From positions 76,353,763 to 76,417,762 of the forward strand of contig OZ024830.1 of NCBI GenBank assembly GCA_964016985.1: 64,000 bases of DNA, given 5' to 3'. The notes below the pieces were generated by a model. The model was not told where the DNA came from, searched no databases, and saw nothing but the letters and a program-made list of their open reading frames with translations. The DNA comes from Anodontia alba. Lineage: Eukaryota; Mollusca; Bivalvia; Lucinida; Lucinidae. The position numbers and the translations under genes were made by a program. Shown one piece after another: positions 10,813-23,100 of this stretch. Each line of letters opens with the position of its first letter. Positions within the stretch are counted from its first letter, which is position 1.

Positions 10813-11226
10813 ATAGGGATCAAACATGGTTTTTCAGGCATCAACAATCGCCAGGTCCCGTGGGAGGTGTTAAAAACCGAGGCCGGAGGCCGCGGTTTTC
10901 AACACCTCCCACGGGACCTGGCGAATGTTAATGCATTGAAAAATCATGTTCGATCGCTATTATTACATAAAAACTGAAAATATTTGCTACATACCGCTTT
11001 ATTTCTGTTGCACTATTTTTTTTTGCCTTTTCACCGATGTCGCGCGAATCCTATTTCCACAGATTATGCTCGTTCTAGGGCAGGGCAGTACACATCTCGT
11101 GACGGCAGCAATTTTGTGGCAGATTGAAAGTTGCGTAGCCGTGCATTAACAGCGCGTGAATTGCCTTGTTTGCCGGTTTATGCATGGCTGTTAATAACGT
11201 GCGACACTGCTTTCTATGCAATAATA
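10813..11226 (+). mobile_element. Palindrome-headed element family P, copy 1
   Basis: A ~415-bp unit. The first ~140 bp form a near-perfect hairpin: CGCCAGGTCCCGTGGGAGGT, then CCGAGGCCGGAGGCCGCGG at the tip, then the inverse ending CCTGGCGAATGTTAATGCAT. A ~270-bp tail follows, bounded by an inverted pair (TTATTACATAAAAACTG and its counterpart ending CTATGCAATAAT). Head and tail occur together in four copies (also 13315-13698, 28047-28484 and 30780-31216), so they move as one unit. No coding capacity. It ends 36 bp before exon 2. Confidence 0.85.
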
Positions 11227-11262
11227 TGTTTTAAACCAACGTAACGTGTCCTAACTCAGCAG

Positions 11263-11457
11263 GTAACCCCGATCGGAGCTGTTATTTACCTTCAACTTCA
11301 AATAAGATTTCCGTGAGAAACCTTCCTCCATCCTCTGATAAGGAACATTTGCTGATGTTTTTCGAGTATGAGAAAGGACAAGGTGGTGGACCAGTGAAAG
11401 ATGTGACAATAGACGAAGAAAACAGCTATGCCGTTATTGAATTTGAAGAAGAAAAAG
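11263..11457 (+). CDS. Coding exon 2: RRM-like domain, first part
   Basis: Acceptor ACTCAGCAG|GT, donor GAAAAAG|GTAATT. The first two bases complete the Gly codon opened by exon 1. It encodes NKISVRNLPPSSDKEHLL, with ISVRNLP as an RNP2-like strand, then GQGGGPVKDVTIDEE and SYAVIEFEEEK, an RNP1-like strand. The GGGPV turn followed by an acidic strand is typical of RRMs in PARP14/PARP10 and related interferon-type proteins, where they bind RNA or partner proteins. Exit phase is 1. An acceptor 45 bp further right is possible but would break the phase with exon 1. Confidence 0.85.
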
Positions 11458-12589
11458 GTAATTAGCAAATTCTATGCACTGAAATTATACATGTAAGCCC
11501 AAATTAAATATATGTGATATTTCTACAGTAGAAGTGATAAACATTTATCAATCAGAGTTTTAAAGACTTTTGCGGGTAATTGCCATTTTTGTGTAATCCT
11601 CAAAAATGAAAGTTGAGCCAGAGTAAAACCGTTGCTGTTATTTGATACAAAACTGAGTAAATTTAGTAAATAAGGAATTGATTTTTCCTGTTTTTAGCAC
11701 TGAGTTTGTCAAATTTGGCTTCACATTTGAGGAAAATAATGAGAAGTACATGTTTGGACTTTTTTTAACGTGTTGCCTTTATTCAAGATCTGATAAAGCT
11801 GAATTGGTTTAGCCTTTCTTAAATGATTTATTTCAACGTACAGTATCCCTTATAAAGTACTAGTAGAATCCGCCATATCAACCAAGGATAATGTATCCTT
11901 TTGGGGGATTTTATGTATATTTTAGTTCCTGAATTTATATGGGGGTTAGGGTAAGTTTTTTCCCATAAAAATGAACTTAGCACGATGACCCACACTTTTC
12001 TTTTAATTTTTTGTTGTATATTACCCACCTCCAAAGAATAAACCGTATTTTGTGAGATTTCCAGTGTAGCAATTTTCTGTAAGGTCCATAATATGGTAGA
12101 AATGGATTTATTCTAAGGATTTTTAGAAAGTGTCGAAAATTGGCATTGCAGATTCCTGTCTCATCTTGACAAATGAGCAGCAGATGCATATCATTTCCTG
12201 TATGGTTCTACTCAAAATTATAAAATTAAAAGTAAGGCTAATGCTATTTTTGCCATACAATCAACTAACAGAATAATTTGCACATATTTTCGGGAAAACT
12301 GTTGAGGTTGGCGTCATTCCAGGTCAGACTGTAAAAGACTTAGCACGATGACGTATCATGTTTACTTTAAAATAGTGAGCCAGTATATGAAACTGAATAT
12401 CTGCAAAGTCTTAAGCAGTTTGCAGTGCAGGAAGTATTTCCCGCATATGTCCTTAAGATTTCAATAGTTTTAAGATGAAGATGAGGTTGAACTGTAATGT
12501 ATTGTAGCAATATTTCAATGTAGATATAAACACCAAATCATCAGTTTATGGGTACTTTGTTTCCAAGGAAAACTTTCATACATTTAATT
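11458..12589. other. Intron 2, left part
   Basis: AT-rich sequence with no recognised repeat or exon. Confidence 0.5.
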
Positions 12590-12965
12590 TGACTTCACGC
12601 TGCAGTTGGTGTTAAGTGCCGTATGGCGGCCGTAAAAAGTCTTCCCTTAATTCATTATAGAACAGTTTTATGTTCACATGGATCATTAAACCCATTCTGG
12701 TATTTTTGTAAAACGAGTTTCGCTTAAGCTGGTGCTAGGTGGTATACGCAACCCTGCAAACTGCTATCTTATGAAGAGTCTCAATAAAACCGAGACCCCG
12801 ATTTTCATTCGTTTATGTTATCATTATGTTATCAAGGCAACTTCCAAGTCTAGCCTAGAAAATCTGACACTTAACCTGTTTTTCATCTTGTGAGTGTGTT
12901 CATTGCTCTCAAGGGTATTTCCTTTTAGAATCTAATTGTAGATTTTACATGCATTTGTGTTACAG
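12590..12965 (+). repeat. Dispersed repeat R4, copy a (intron 2, right part)
   Basis: Shares words with 19260-19420, 50370-50465, 52430-52580 and 56660-57175. Examples are TTATGAAGAGTCTCA, GTGTTCATTGCTCTCAAG and TTTTAGAATCTA next to a GGTGTTA block. The class is unknown. It ends at the polypyrimidine tract of exon 3. Confidence 0.55.
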
Positions 12966-13139
12966 CGGTAGATGTTGTATTGAATAAAAGACCTATCAAA
13001 ATGCTTGGCGTGACCGTCGAAGTAGAAGCCTATGTCCCGTATTTGGAATATGACGAGTTACTGAAATCAATAAACCTGGGAGGATTGCCACGTGGACTAG
13101 TTAAAGAAATAGCTGAAGTTACTCTTAACGACTTGAAAG
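12966..13139 (+). CDS. Coding exon 3: RRM-like domain, end
   Basis: Acceptor TTACAG|CG, donor TTGAAAG|GTAATG. The split codon with exon 2 gives Ala, so the strand reads EFEEEK-AVDVVLNKRP. MLGVTVEVEAYVPYLEYDE follows, the last strand of the RRM and the acidic tail seen in PARP14-type RRMs (helix, then a strand ending V-Y-P). The rest (LLKSINLGGLPRGLVKEIAE) may open a further domain. Exit phase is 1. Exons 1-3 together give about 185 residues. Confidence 0.85.
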
Positions 13140-13314
13140 GTAATGCAGAAATGAAACCAAACAAAAAATGTATTCATCTCAGTATTGGGATACACTTGTC
13201 TGAGCAAACAGTACAAACAATGCAGACCCAGATAAAACGCCACAGAACGCCGCGTCTGATCAGGGTCGACACTATTTTGCCATTTCCCACTATTTGCAGT
13301 TTTGGACAGATCAG

Positions 13315-13698
13315 TATAGGGATCAGACATGGTTTTTCGTGCATTAACATTCGCCAGGTCCCGAGGGAGGTGTTGAAAACCGAGACCTGGCAAATGTTCA
13401 TGCACTGAAAAAATCATGTTCGATTGCTGTTATTGCATAAAAAACTGAAAACATTTGCTATATTTCGCGTTATTTCTTGCACTATTTTGGTTCGCCTTTT
13501 CACCGATGTCTCGCGAACGCAGTTTCCACGAACTATGCTCGTTCTAGGGCCAGGCAGTACACATCTCGTAACGGCAGCAACTCAGTAGCCCTGGTCCGAT
13601 CATATTGAAAGTTGCGTTAATTGCCTTGTTAATACACGGCTTTTCGCCGGTTAATGCACGACTGTTAATAACGTGTGACACTGATTTTTATGCAATAA
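13315..13698 (+). mobile_element. Family P, copy 2, with shortened hairpin
   Basis: Same head and tail as copy 1, but the hairpin has lost its tip and part of the returning arm: the head goes from GAAAACCGAGACCTGGC straight to AATGTTCATGCACTG. The tail is intact to GCAATAATAGG. Confidence 0.85.
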
Positions 13699-14751
13699 TA
13701 GGTTGTAAAATGGATTTGCTGAAACTTTAGGGTAGGTATGGTAAGGAGTTAACACAACAGATACGGCACGTTGAAACAACGTCAATTCATTGGTGATTCA
13801 AAGTCAATATGTTGAATGAGGGGATGGACAGGGGGGTAGGCATTCCCCACTTCCCTCCCCCCTTACCCCCACTTCCCTCCCCCTTTTCCCCACTTCCCTC
13901 CCCACTTTCCCCCACTTCCCTCCCCCTTACCCCCACTTCCCTCCCCCAAGCAAATTATTCCCTCCCCTAAATCAGAATTTCTAATATCCCCAACGCTATA
14001 ATTAAATTCAAACATGACTATGCAATATACATTCATGCAGATTTTGACCCCAAACTACACACCTAATTTTTGCCCCAAAATCGGATTTCCTTGGCATTTG
14101 CACCCCCTTTACAGAATAGCTAAAGATTTGCACCCTCCATTTCAAAAGTCTGCGTAAGGGCCTGCATATGAGCCATATGGAAAACAGGTATCACAAGGTG
14201 GTGGGCCTTGATCCGGTCCTAAACTGGTCAAGAACAAAATGTGGTGGGCCTAGGTCCGGGCCTCAACTGATCCACATTGGCACAAAAACAGTCGTATTAA
14301 TTACTGAAATCAAAACTCAAGAATACCATGTAAACCTGCATCTTCTTTTCATATTTTTTGATAAGCATGGTCCCACACTTAGGGGTCCGTGAGAACAATA
14401 ATCTTTTTCGCGGTTTTCTCAAAAGCTGAGAGTTAAATGTCGAACGTGTGTGGTGGTTGACAAAACACGGACCACTTACGGACACGGACTCATGGACTTA
14501 CCGACCTATTGACAATACACGGACTGCATAACAAAATACGGACAAATTATTCACAGATACGGATCTACAATTCACGGACTTGACAAACCACGGACCCTTT
14601 TATTCACGGACTTGACAAAGCATGGACCGTTATTTAAATTACGAACGCCACTTATGATATATGAAAAACTAGGAGTAATATCAAAATCGGAATAACGTGA
14701 CCTTATGGATAACGTGACTTTACATTGCATAGATATTTACATGTACGTTGA

Positions 14752-15173
14752 AGTAATCCAATAGTACAGATTTTTGATACCCATTCTAATGATGTAGGTC
14801 TGCACTGGATTTGTTTCTCGAAATTTAACTGCGACGATGATGCTGTCAACTTGTATGATAGTGCAGGCGGTACTAACATTTCAAGTGCCGCTGAAATAGC
14901 AATTGCAAACAAGATGTTTAGCCCTATGCCGAAAATCTTTGTTAGACACTTTAAATGCTCTGTACAAACGAATACAAATGACCGTGGTTTTACACCATTG
15001 CAAATATGGTCAGCATCGTCAATGGAATTGATCCTAGTGGCATAACATATACTGTCTCTAAAATTAGAGATCATCTTATCAAAGGATTTGAGAATCAAAA
15101 CATAACAGTTTGTTATCAGTTGTGCTTCATTATAGACATTATCTGTGATTTGTTCATTGCCCGTAATGATTAA
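14752..15173 (+). pseudogene. Ulp1/C48-like cysteine peptidase fragment in E1b
   Basis: Same relic as in E1a: HW of GLHWIC, VNLYDS, and NTNDRG with Arg at the catalytic Cys (frame to 15045), then the shifted frame from 15000 with IVNGIDP and KIRDHLIKGFE, ending at TAA 15171-15173. The inactivating changes are shared with E1a, so the element spread with a dead gene. Confidence 0.75.
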
Positions 15174-16179
15174 TGGACGAGTTAGAAGACCTCCAAACGG
15201 ACCGAACAAATATATATATTATTACATTTTTACCGCTATGGAAGCTGAGAGCGGGGTTGGGATCCTGTAAAAGATAGCTTAAGCCCCCCCCCCGCCCCCC
15301 CCCCCCCCCCCCCCCCCCCCACACACACACAGATACACGCGCGCCCCCGAGTAATTCATTACTGGTCATTCCGAGGCGGTACTTTCATTGTGGTACTTTT
15401 TGTTAAATGCTATGTAGTGTTTCACTTTCTAATGTTTTACTTTTAACAATTATGTTAATTTACTTTTAACAATTATGTATGTTTAAGAAGATAATTCAGT
15501 TTATAAGTTTGGGTAACAGAGTTGCCACCATTTTGGGAAAAAAGTTGCCAGCTTGCCATCTGTTCATGTTGTGGCTGTTTATTTGTATTTGTCTTTACCT
15601 TTGGTGTTGGGGGTTAGATGTGGATTAGACTGTATCAGTTCCCGAGTTCACTTATTCACTTTGCTAAAAGTGACCGGAATTCCAGTTTTGCATCTGCCGC
15701 ATGCCGGATTCTGGCTTTATGTTCACATGTTCAAAACGCCAAAAACGGTTTCATCCAAGGTGACAAAATATCACACATTCAGTACGACAAGTCAAATTGT
15801 CAAAAAAAAAAAAAAAAAAAAATCAAGTGTTTAGATTACAGGTCATAAGAGACAATCAATTAAAATTATGATTTATCATTTAGTTATTTTGTAGTTTTCA
15901 ATTAACTGACCATGTTATTGCTGCTACGGACCATTTACGGACCAATTTTCGGACCATAACTGACCATTCATGGACCAAGGACTTTTCACAGACGATCTGA
16001 TTGCGGACCGATGTACGATGCACCATTTACGGACTATTTACGGACTATTCACGGACCACACACTACTCACGGACCAATTAGCAGTTACGATATTTTGCAA
16101 TTAATACAGACTATTCACGACCACGGACCATGGTCCATAAGCCTATGAATGGTGCCTGTTTTGTCACCGGGCAACGTGT

Positions 16180-16467
16180 GATTGATTTGATTGAGTTGGG
16201 GTTTAACGACACCTCAACACTTGTGGGTCATTTTGTGTCGTCTCCCAGAAAAAGGAAGAAGAGAGATAGGAGACAGTAGAGGAGATAAAAGAGAGGGACA
16301 GTGGAGAAAGGAAAATTAATGAAAGTGAAGAAACAGAAGAAATAAAAACATTCTCCGTCTACCTTTACCTTCTGCAAGGATAGCAGGCCTTGCCCAACTG
16401 TAAGCAAATATCAGTTGGGCGCCCGGTGACGTAAGACACACGACACCTTTGCCTAACCCAACTACCC
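16180..16467 (-). mobile_element. SINE-like retroposon nested in E1b
   Basis: Counterpart of 4521-4808, flanked by CACCGGGCAACGTGT on both sides (16165-16179 and 16468-16482). Here the target duplication is perfect, whereas in E1a one base differs. Confidence 0.85.
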
Positions 16468-17360
16468 CACCGGGCAACGTGTATATTCCGTGTTTGGAAC
16501 ACCTATCAGAAAATTCATGTTGGATCTTGAAGATTTTTGTTTTGTTATTTTTCTTTTTTCTTTTTTTTTTTTTTTTTTTTTTTTTGAACAGCGCAAAAGT
16601 CCATATCCAACTATGAGCAAATAAAACGACTGTCTACAGCAGAAGGATAATTATTTCTAAAAGTGTGGATTACCACCGAAACAACGGCTATTTTGTGAAC
16701 TTTCGGAATCAAAGGGAAGTAATCAACTAGAGATAAACCGAAATCGGACGTAAACGAAGTCAGTGTAAACCACGCTTAGCGGAACACTCCTTGTGAAGTG
16801 AAATCAACGCCGGATTCATTGTTAATATACCTGAATTTACTTCAATACGTCTATAAGATACTTTTGATACCCAGTTATTGCATTGAAGTACATAAAAATA
16901 GAGTAAAATCAGTAAAGTACAACAAATTTTCGTATAACACCCGCCCCCAAAATTTCCGTACCCCCGCCCCCTCTTCCCCCGCTCCCCGCCCCCTCTTCCC
17001 CTCTTCCCCCGTCCCCCGCCCCCTTTATCCCCGTTCCCCACCCCCTTTACCCCCGTCCCCCGCCCCCCTTATCCCCGTATCCCCGCCCCCCTGTCCACCC
17101 TCTCTTGAATCAACGTTCTTGCATAAAATCCTATGAACACAGCTATTTGAAGCTATTCTTGTGGACCAGAAGCCGTGTTCAAACAACGAAACCCATGTTC
17201 AAGTAAAAAAATTCACGTGCTGTTTGAACATGGATTTTGAACTTTTGATATCACAAGATGGGCCTTGCTTTGTTTACATTACGTTGTGCGACGTAACGTA
17301 ATGCCCTGAACGTAGCATTTTAGAATTTTATGATGATGTCAGAGGGTCATCGCGCAACTG

Positions 17361-18302
17361 GGAACAAGACAATTCATCGACAAGACAACTCATCGACACG
17401 GTTTTTGGAGACAATTCATCGACACAATTGAAGACAACTCATCGACACTTTTTGAAGACAATTCATCGACACATTATTATCTTGCAATTATACCCAAGCT
17501 GATAAAATGAAGACAATGTTTTAGCATTAAAGTGATATATTATCACGTTTATGATCAAAATAACGAATTTAGGATATTAATTCCATATTTTTGGTTTTTG
17601 ATACAATTTCAGATACCATTTAAACCGCATACAACGGCTGGCGCAAATAAACTTACGCATTGTATATTTAATGTATGATATACATGGAACTTTTTAAAAA
17701 CCTTCTTAATTAAAACAAAAGTAGATGGAAAGTGAAGCTGAATATTCGTTTATGAGTTATTTTGTCATTTATTTCCTAACTTTTTGATGTTCGAATTATA
17801 ATAATAATATGAATTAAACTTTCAATCGATACATCAGTGTCATGTAGCAAAGTTGATGAGCTTTGTACACGCGCATCAGTTAAGATACTTGACTGACATG
17901 ACTACCATGAAGCTGTAGAGCTTGTACACGCTCATTAGTTAATTAGGTGACAATCACATAGGCGTTTTTTCCTGATGGCAGCGGCCGCGCTGAGCGAGCA
18001 TTCGTCAGCAGCCGCATCATAAATGCTGCAAATTAAAAACCTTTCCGCATTCTGAGCACAATACTTGATTCTGAGACTGTTCTCTGAAAGGTAGGCTAGC
18101 TATTCACAGGTATGATCAATCAAATACAATGAACCACTCATCCATAATTACCCTTAATTACCTATGATTGCAAATTATATTCAAACAAATGTGTCGATGA
18201 ATTGTCTTCAAAAAGTGTCGATGAGTTGTCTTCAATTGTGTCGATGAATTGTCTCCAAAAACCGTGTCGATGAGTTGTCTTGTCGATGAATTGTCTCGAT
18301 TC
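17361..18302. mobile_element. Mutator-like MITE with long repeat-built ends
   Basis: 942 bp bounded by CGCGCAACTG on both sides (17351-17360 and 18303-18312), an exact 10-bp target duplication. The inverted ends are about 115 bp long and consist of alternating GACAATTCATCGACA and GACAACTCATCGACA words joined by GGTTTTTGGA, CAATTGAA and CTTTTTGAA. The AT-rich middle has no open frame. Long inverted ends and a 9-11 bp duplication are hallmarks of Mutator-like elements; the assignment rests on these alone. Confidence 0.85.
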
Positions 18303-18460
18303 CGCGCAACTGACATCATTGTAAACAACATTCTGAACTAGCCACCATGTTGGTTTGCCGTCGCATTTGAAGAGTTTATATGGAATTTATATGGAGCTTT
18401 TGGGGCGTTTTCGTCACCATTTGCCGTTGGAATCGTAAGATATGCAAGAACAACGATCAT

Positions 18461-18599
18461 CCATGGTTATTTCATTGCAATAACATTTGCCGGGTCCCTC
18501 GGAAAATATTTGACCACTCGGCCTAGCGGCCTTGTGTTCAAACAGCTTCATCGGGACCCGGCAAATGTTAATGCATGAAAAACCATGGTGATCCCAATA
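18461..18599. mobile_element. Foldback element related to family P
   Basis: Hairpin arms ATCCATGGTTATTTCATTGC, AACATTTGCCGGGTCCC and the inverse GGGACCCGGCAAATGTTAAT, GCATG, AAAAACCATGG. The word order matches the family P head but the sequence is diverged and the tail is absent. A fragment with CAACGTCGATTCAACGTTG and a CCCGCTGGGTA end follows (18604-18680). Confidence 0.7.
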
Positions 18600-18680
18600 T
18601 TGTTTTAGCAACGTTGAAACAACGTCGATTCAACGTTGATTCAGCGTCGTTGAATCGACGTTGTATGCCCGCTGGGTAAG

Positions 18681-19259
18681 GTGGGTAAGATGTCCGAATA
18701 TATAGGGTGAATAGGACAGTTTGATAATACTCAAATGTACAAATAATCATAATGTTCGACGACGAGTAAGAAGAAGAAGTTTAGGTTCTTCGAAAAGAAT
18801 TGACAGTAAAGGCAATGTGCATTATTCATGAATCTCTTAAATGCAATTATATTATAAAATGTCATAATCTGATTGGTGCCGGGTCAGGAGAGTTCAACTG
18901 CCTCGGATAGGTAACTTGAGGCAAATCCTTGCATACACTAAATGTAAAGGTAATTTGAGGCAAGTCCTTGAAAATACTTCATAGGTAATTTATAAATGCA
19001 ACCATTAAAATAAATGATGGTTGATCAATTAATTCGAAAACTTCTGTCATAAACTTGTAAATATGCAACTGTTAATAACATTTAGACACCCAAATGCGAA
19101 ATGATATACATGTATCAGTTATAAATTGGTAACTGTACGAACTTGTGGCGTCATATAGTTATGCATGGAAGCCATGTGACACACTCGGAGGCTTGATTTT
19201 CTATCCATTTTCGACCTGTAATGTATTCTTTGAGTGGCGGCGATAGAACGTCTCCCTAT
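18681..19259. other. AT-rich intron DNA
   Basis: Two imperfect copies of a GGTAATTTGAGGCAA(A/G)TCCTTG word occur at about 18908-18975. Nothing else is recognised. Confidence 0.45.
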
Positions 19260-19660
19260 AGTGCAGATTATATTTTTGTTTCTTTTGGGATCACTGAGCC
19301 CATTGTGGTATCTTTGAAAATGAGTTCTGCTTATGTATATGCTAGAGGACATAAGCAGTGTTGCCAACTTCATTACTGTTTATGAAGAGTCTCACAAAAG
19401 CTGAGACTCCCATTTTCTATCTATAATACCGTGGTTCGGATACTATTTGATCTTAGTTACTTGTGACCCCTGGCTGTGGAGTTATTTTGTTCATTCTGTT
19501 TGGTGCCTTCCTCTTGTGTTTGTTCTGTCTTATTTAGCTTTCTGATTACCTCACTTGGGGAAGAGAGAACTGGTTGCTTGGCTAGTCGACTAGCTATATG
19601 CTCTGGTTGTGGCTGTTCCTGTGCGTTCGCTCTGAATTTCTTCATTAATTCTTACACATA
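19260..19660 (+). repeat. R4 copy b followed by a diverged R1 copy
   Basis: 19260-19420 matches R4 (TATGAAGAGTCTCACAAAA, CTGAGACTCCCATTTTC). 19480-19660 matches R1 loosely around TTTCTGATTACCTCACTTGG and GGAAGAGAGAACTGG. Confidence 0.5.
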
Positions 19661-19734
19661 ATCAACATGAGACAGAAGCTGTGTCAAGTGGCATATATTT
19701 ACGAAATAAAGAAAACAACAACAACAACATCACA

Positions 19735-20105
19735 CCATTGGCTAGAGAAACTATAGTCACGCAATAAACAAATGAAACAATAATCATGCGTTCATCAAAA
19801 GAAACAAGTCACACAATAAAGAAAATAAGCAATAGCCATCCAATAAACAAGAGTAACAAAAGTCTTGCAATGAACAAAATAAACAATAGTCACACAATGA
19901 ACAAAAGCCACAATAGTCATATTATAAACAAACGAAAGAATAGTTACACAATTAACAATTTCAGAAACATGATTTGTTAAAGGATATTTTGAATTTACAA
20001 TATGTAAATATGGGGATAGCCAGGAAAGATCACACAACAGATGAAGGAAACAATAGTTACATAATAAATAAGAAGCTATAGTCACACAATAAACAAACAA
20101 AATTG
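19735..20105 (+). repeat. Minisatellite with AATAAACAA core, array 1
   Basis: Irregular ~24-27 bp units built on AGTCACACAATAAACAAA and GAAACAATAG. A longer interlude at 19975-20045 (AAAGGATATTTTGAATTT to GGGGATAGCCAGGAAAG) is shared with array 2 at 24010-24335. Open frames rich in Cys, Leu and Tyr on the minus strand are repeat artefacts. Confidence 0.85.
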
Positions 20106-23100
20106 CAGTCTTCGTAAGTCACTCTGTGGGTAGCCAAGGATCCAAAGCGTCTTCAGGCGGACGGCGAAATCCCTGATTAGACTGCGCGGATCGTGCAATC
20201 TTATTTTCTATTTTGCGAAAATTACCTTAAAAATTAAGGAAGTCGCTTACGGTAATATGGATCGTAACATCGAGTAAAGTTTCATCAATGAAAATACTGT
20301 ATACTTTCCTGATATCACTATGACTAAAGTTAAAACAAACATACTGAGGGCACACATTATTCAAGGAGAACTATTTCATTATTTGAGTTTACATAAAGAT
20401 GCAGTGGTAATCACGCTGATAATAACATCACACAATATCAACACTACACTGCAATTTTAAGTCATCTCTAAGATGCAGCCAAATACACAGCATACACACT
20501 CTGGCACTTCTCTGTTGTCACAGTGTATAAAATCATTTTTTGCTAGCTAGAAGACAGTTTGCTTCAATAAACTCTGCTTATTGTGAAATACCACGTAAAA
20601 ACAACACATAAAGGTAATTTATATATAATATAATTTGATGACAAACAATATAAATAAATGATTAATATTGTTTATATTCGATATAGTTATAAGAAGAGCA
20701 TTATAGATATAAGATTATACAAAGCGCTTGTTGTAGCTTATTAGTGATATAAGTAATAAGAATTACGCACAACTACATCAAGCTTAACGAATTCCATTCT
20801 CTTTGTTATTTTATAATGGACCTCCAAAACATGTACTTGATTGTCAGAATGCGATTGGTATAAATAACTGATAGGATTGGTTGTGTCTCGGAGCCTTATA
20901 TGACTTACGCCAGAGTCTGAATTAGGTTTAACTGCCAAGAAACTATAATAAGACATAAAAAACAACTTATTCTGTCCCTACCCCTGATATACGATTATTT
21001 TGATGCCAAGATACAATAAGGTATTTCATTGTTCCCTTTTAGTTCCAGTGCAATTTCAGAAATGACAATGAACTAGTACCTTCTGATGGTCAATGATTCT
21101 GTAACGGTGAATAGTTTACTACCAATATAAAATGCCATTAACAGACATTATCATTTATCTAGTATGTCTGGTAACGTATGTAACACAACTGTAATTGCTA
21201 TTCTTAATCAGACTCCTTGCATATCTCCATTTAGACTTTTACAACTTTAAATGTGCTTCTAAAGACAGACCCTAACAAGATAAGAAAAACCTTTTTTTCA
21301 TAACTATTATTACAGTCCCATGTTCTTTAAGGCGGTTTTCCTTCTGCCCAGACACTGATCAGTCTTCAAATTTACATATTTGAGACATACTCTGGTACTT
21401 AGAATACAACTTCTACTACTCAGAATGCATATTCTGACACTAAGAATAGCTTTTCTAGGTCCTTTCATAGAGTTAGTTTCAAAGTCATATGTAAATATAT
21501 AATGCTGACTATAGCTAATTATATCCAACAAAATTGATCAGATTTTGTTTTTGTTTTTGTTTTTGTTCATGTGTTTTGGCTAGGCACTGGTAGTTTATGT
21601 TATAATAGGAAAATGTGCAAATATATGCATGAAACAGATGAAGATCAAATTACATAGCTGTTTTGTTTTCAACACAAGAGTGGAGTCAATCTCTTAAAGG
21701 TATTAAAGTCACTGAATTGATTCAATATATACTTAATTTCATTGTGATATGTACGTTTCTAAATTTGCCTAATATTACATACTTATCTTTAATGATTATT
21801 ATATTTAAGCGATAAAACAACACTGCTTGTTTAGGAGCAATAATTTTACCATTAGGCAAGTTGTTATATGATTAAATTTATGTTATCTTAATGTATTTAA
21901 GTCGCAGTATCACAAAACTAATAATTGACGTGTGCTCCTGGCAAAAACTCAGATCAGCTCAGTCTGATAGGTCCTTGCAGTCTGCATGAAGAAAGCTGAG
22001 GTCCTTTGCTATTCATTGAGCACACAGGGAAGACATTGACCAGTCATCGCTGTATTCACAGGCCATGTATGTCTTGCGGCAGCTTATGATAGTGATAAAC
22101 ATTATGTTTAATCAGGACTACATGTAAGTGCTACTCTGGTATTAAATACATGCACTTCTTGGCATGAGACGATGCTTGTACCAATATTGTTAAGTCAGAA
22201 ATAATATTTTATTTTACATAGATTAAACATGTAACAGAAACACTTTTGTGGTCAACTGCATAATATGCTATGTTTTTAAATATATTTGAAGGTCATAATT
22301 AAAACTCATAAACAAAAATTAGTGTATCAAGCTATAATTTGGATGTTCTTAATATACCAATAAAATTCTTAAATTGATATGCATTGGTTTGATAGAGTGC
22401 AGATAAATAAATTATCTACGTAACACACCTGATAATGTAACAGAATAAATAAGTCGAAAGTGTCATTTTTATCCTTTTATTCTGCAAAATCTTATTTTAA
22501 AACCGAGTATTAATTCAAGAAATAAAAGTATAGGTAAAGACCTTTACAAAAAGAAAAATCCCTTAAAATTATTACATTGAGGTGTTACATATATTACCAC
22601 TGATAATTTATTTAGCAAAGTCATGTGAGGGTCTGACATATAATCTATATGTATATATTTTATTTAGACATTAAGAAATTATGAGCATTTGCCATAAATT
22701 GAAAAGTTCAGGACAGTGTTCAGTTGTTGTTTTTTTTTTTTTGTTTTTTTGTTTTTTTTGTTTTTTTTTGTTTTTTTTATGTATAAGTGGCCTTGTTGCA
22801 GAAAGGAACTTTACTGTTAACAGTATAAAATGTATGTTATAACTGACAAAAATATCAGCATTAAATTTGTAGTTTTTGAAATGCTTACAAAAACTTCTAA
22901 ATGATACAAATCAGATACACTAAATATTGATGGAGATTACCATATAGAAAACCACCAAAGCCAACAGTATGAAGATGTTTAAGATGTTACCTACCTTACT
23001 ATGGGCAGAATGATACGGTAGAGACATGTTTTAATTCGCCTTTATATCTCATATTACTAGGATATAATGTTAAAATAAGAATTCATTTTATTTGTACAAC

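Larger units (their letters stand above)
13818..17104 (-). mobile_element. E1b: second E1 transposon, inverted
   Basis: Same element as E1a in the opposite orientation, 3287 bp, bounded by GAGGGGATGGACAG and CTGTCCACCCTCTC. It is flanked by its own 6-bp duplication, TTGAAT (13812-13817 and 17105-17110). The different duplications show two separate insertions and not one inverted duplication. E1b keeps about 170 bp (about 15335-15500) that E1a has lost at the G run near 5515-5542. Otherwise the copies differ by scattered bases and homopolymer lengths. It lies in the intron after exon 3. Confidence 0.9.

Noticed and set aside
13097..13408. Open frames with HGFSCINIRQVPREVLKT in several places
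   Set aside because: This reading comes from the hairpin head of element P and appears in both directions; it is not a protein family.
3909..17104. A single large inverted segmental duplication
   Set aside because: Each arm has its own 6-bp target duplication and matching TIRs, and the similarity stops exactly at the TIRs, so two transposon insertions explain it.
17365..17475. CRISPR-like array of 15-bp repeats
   Set aside because: Eukaryotic context, spacers too short and repeated, and the block is mirrored at 18190-18300 as transposon ends.
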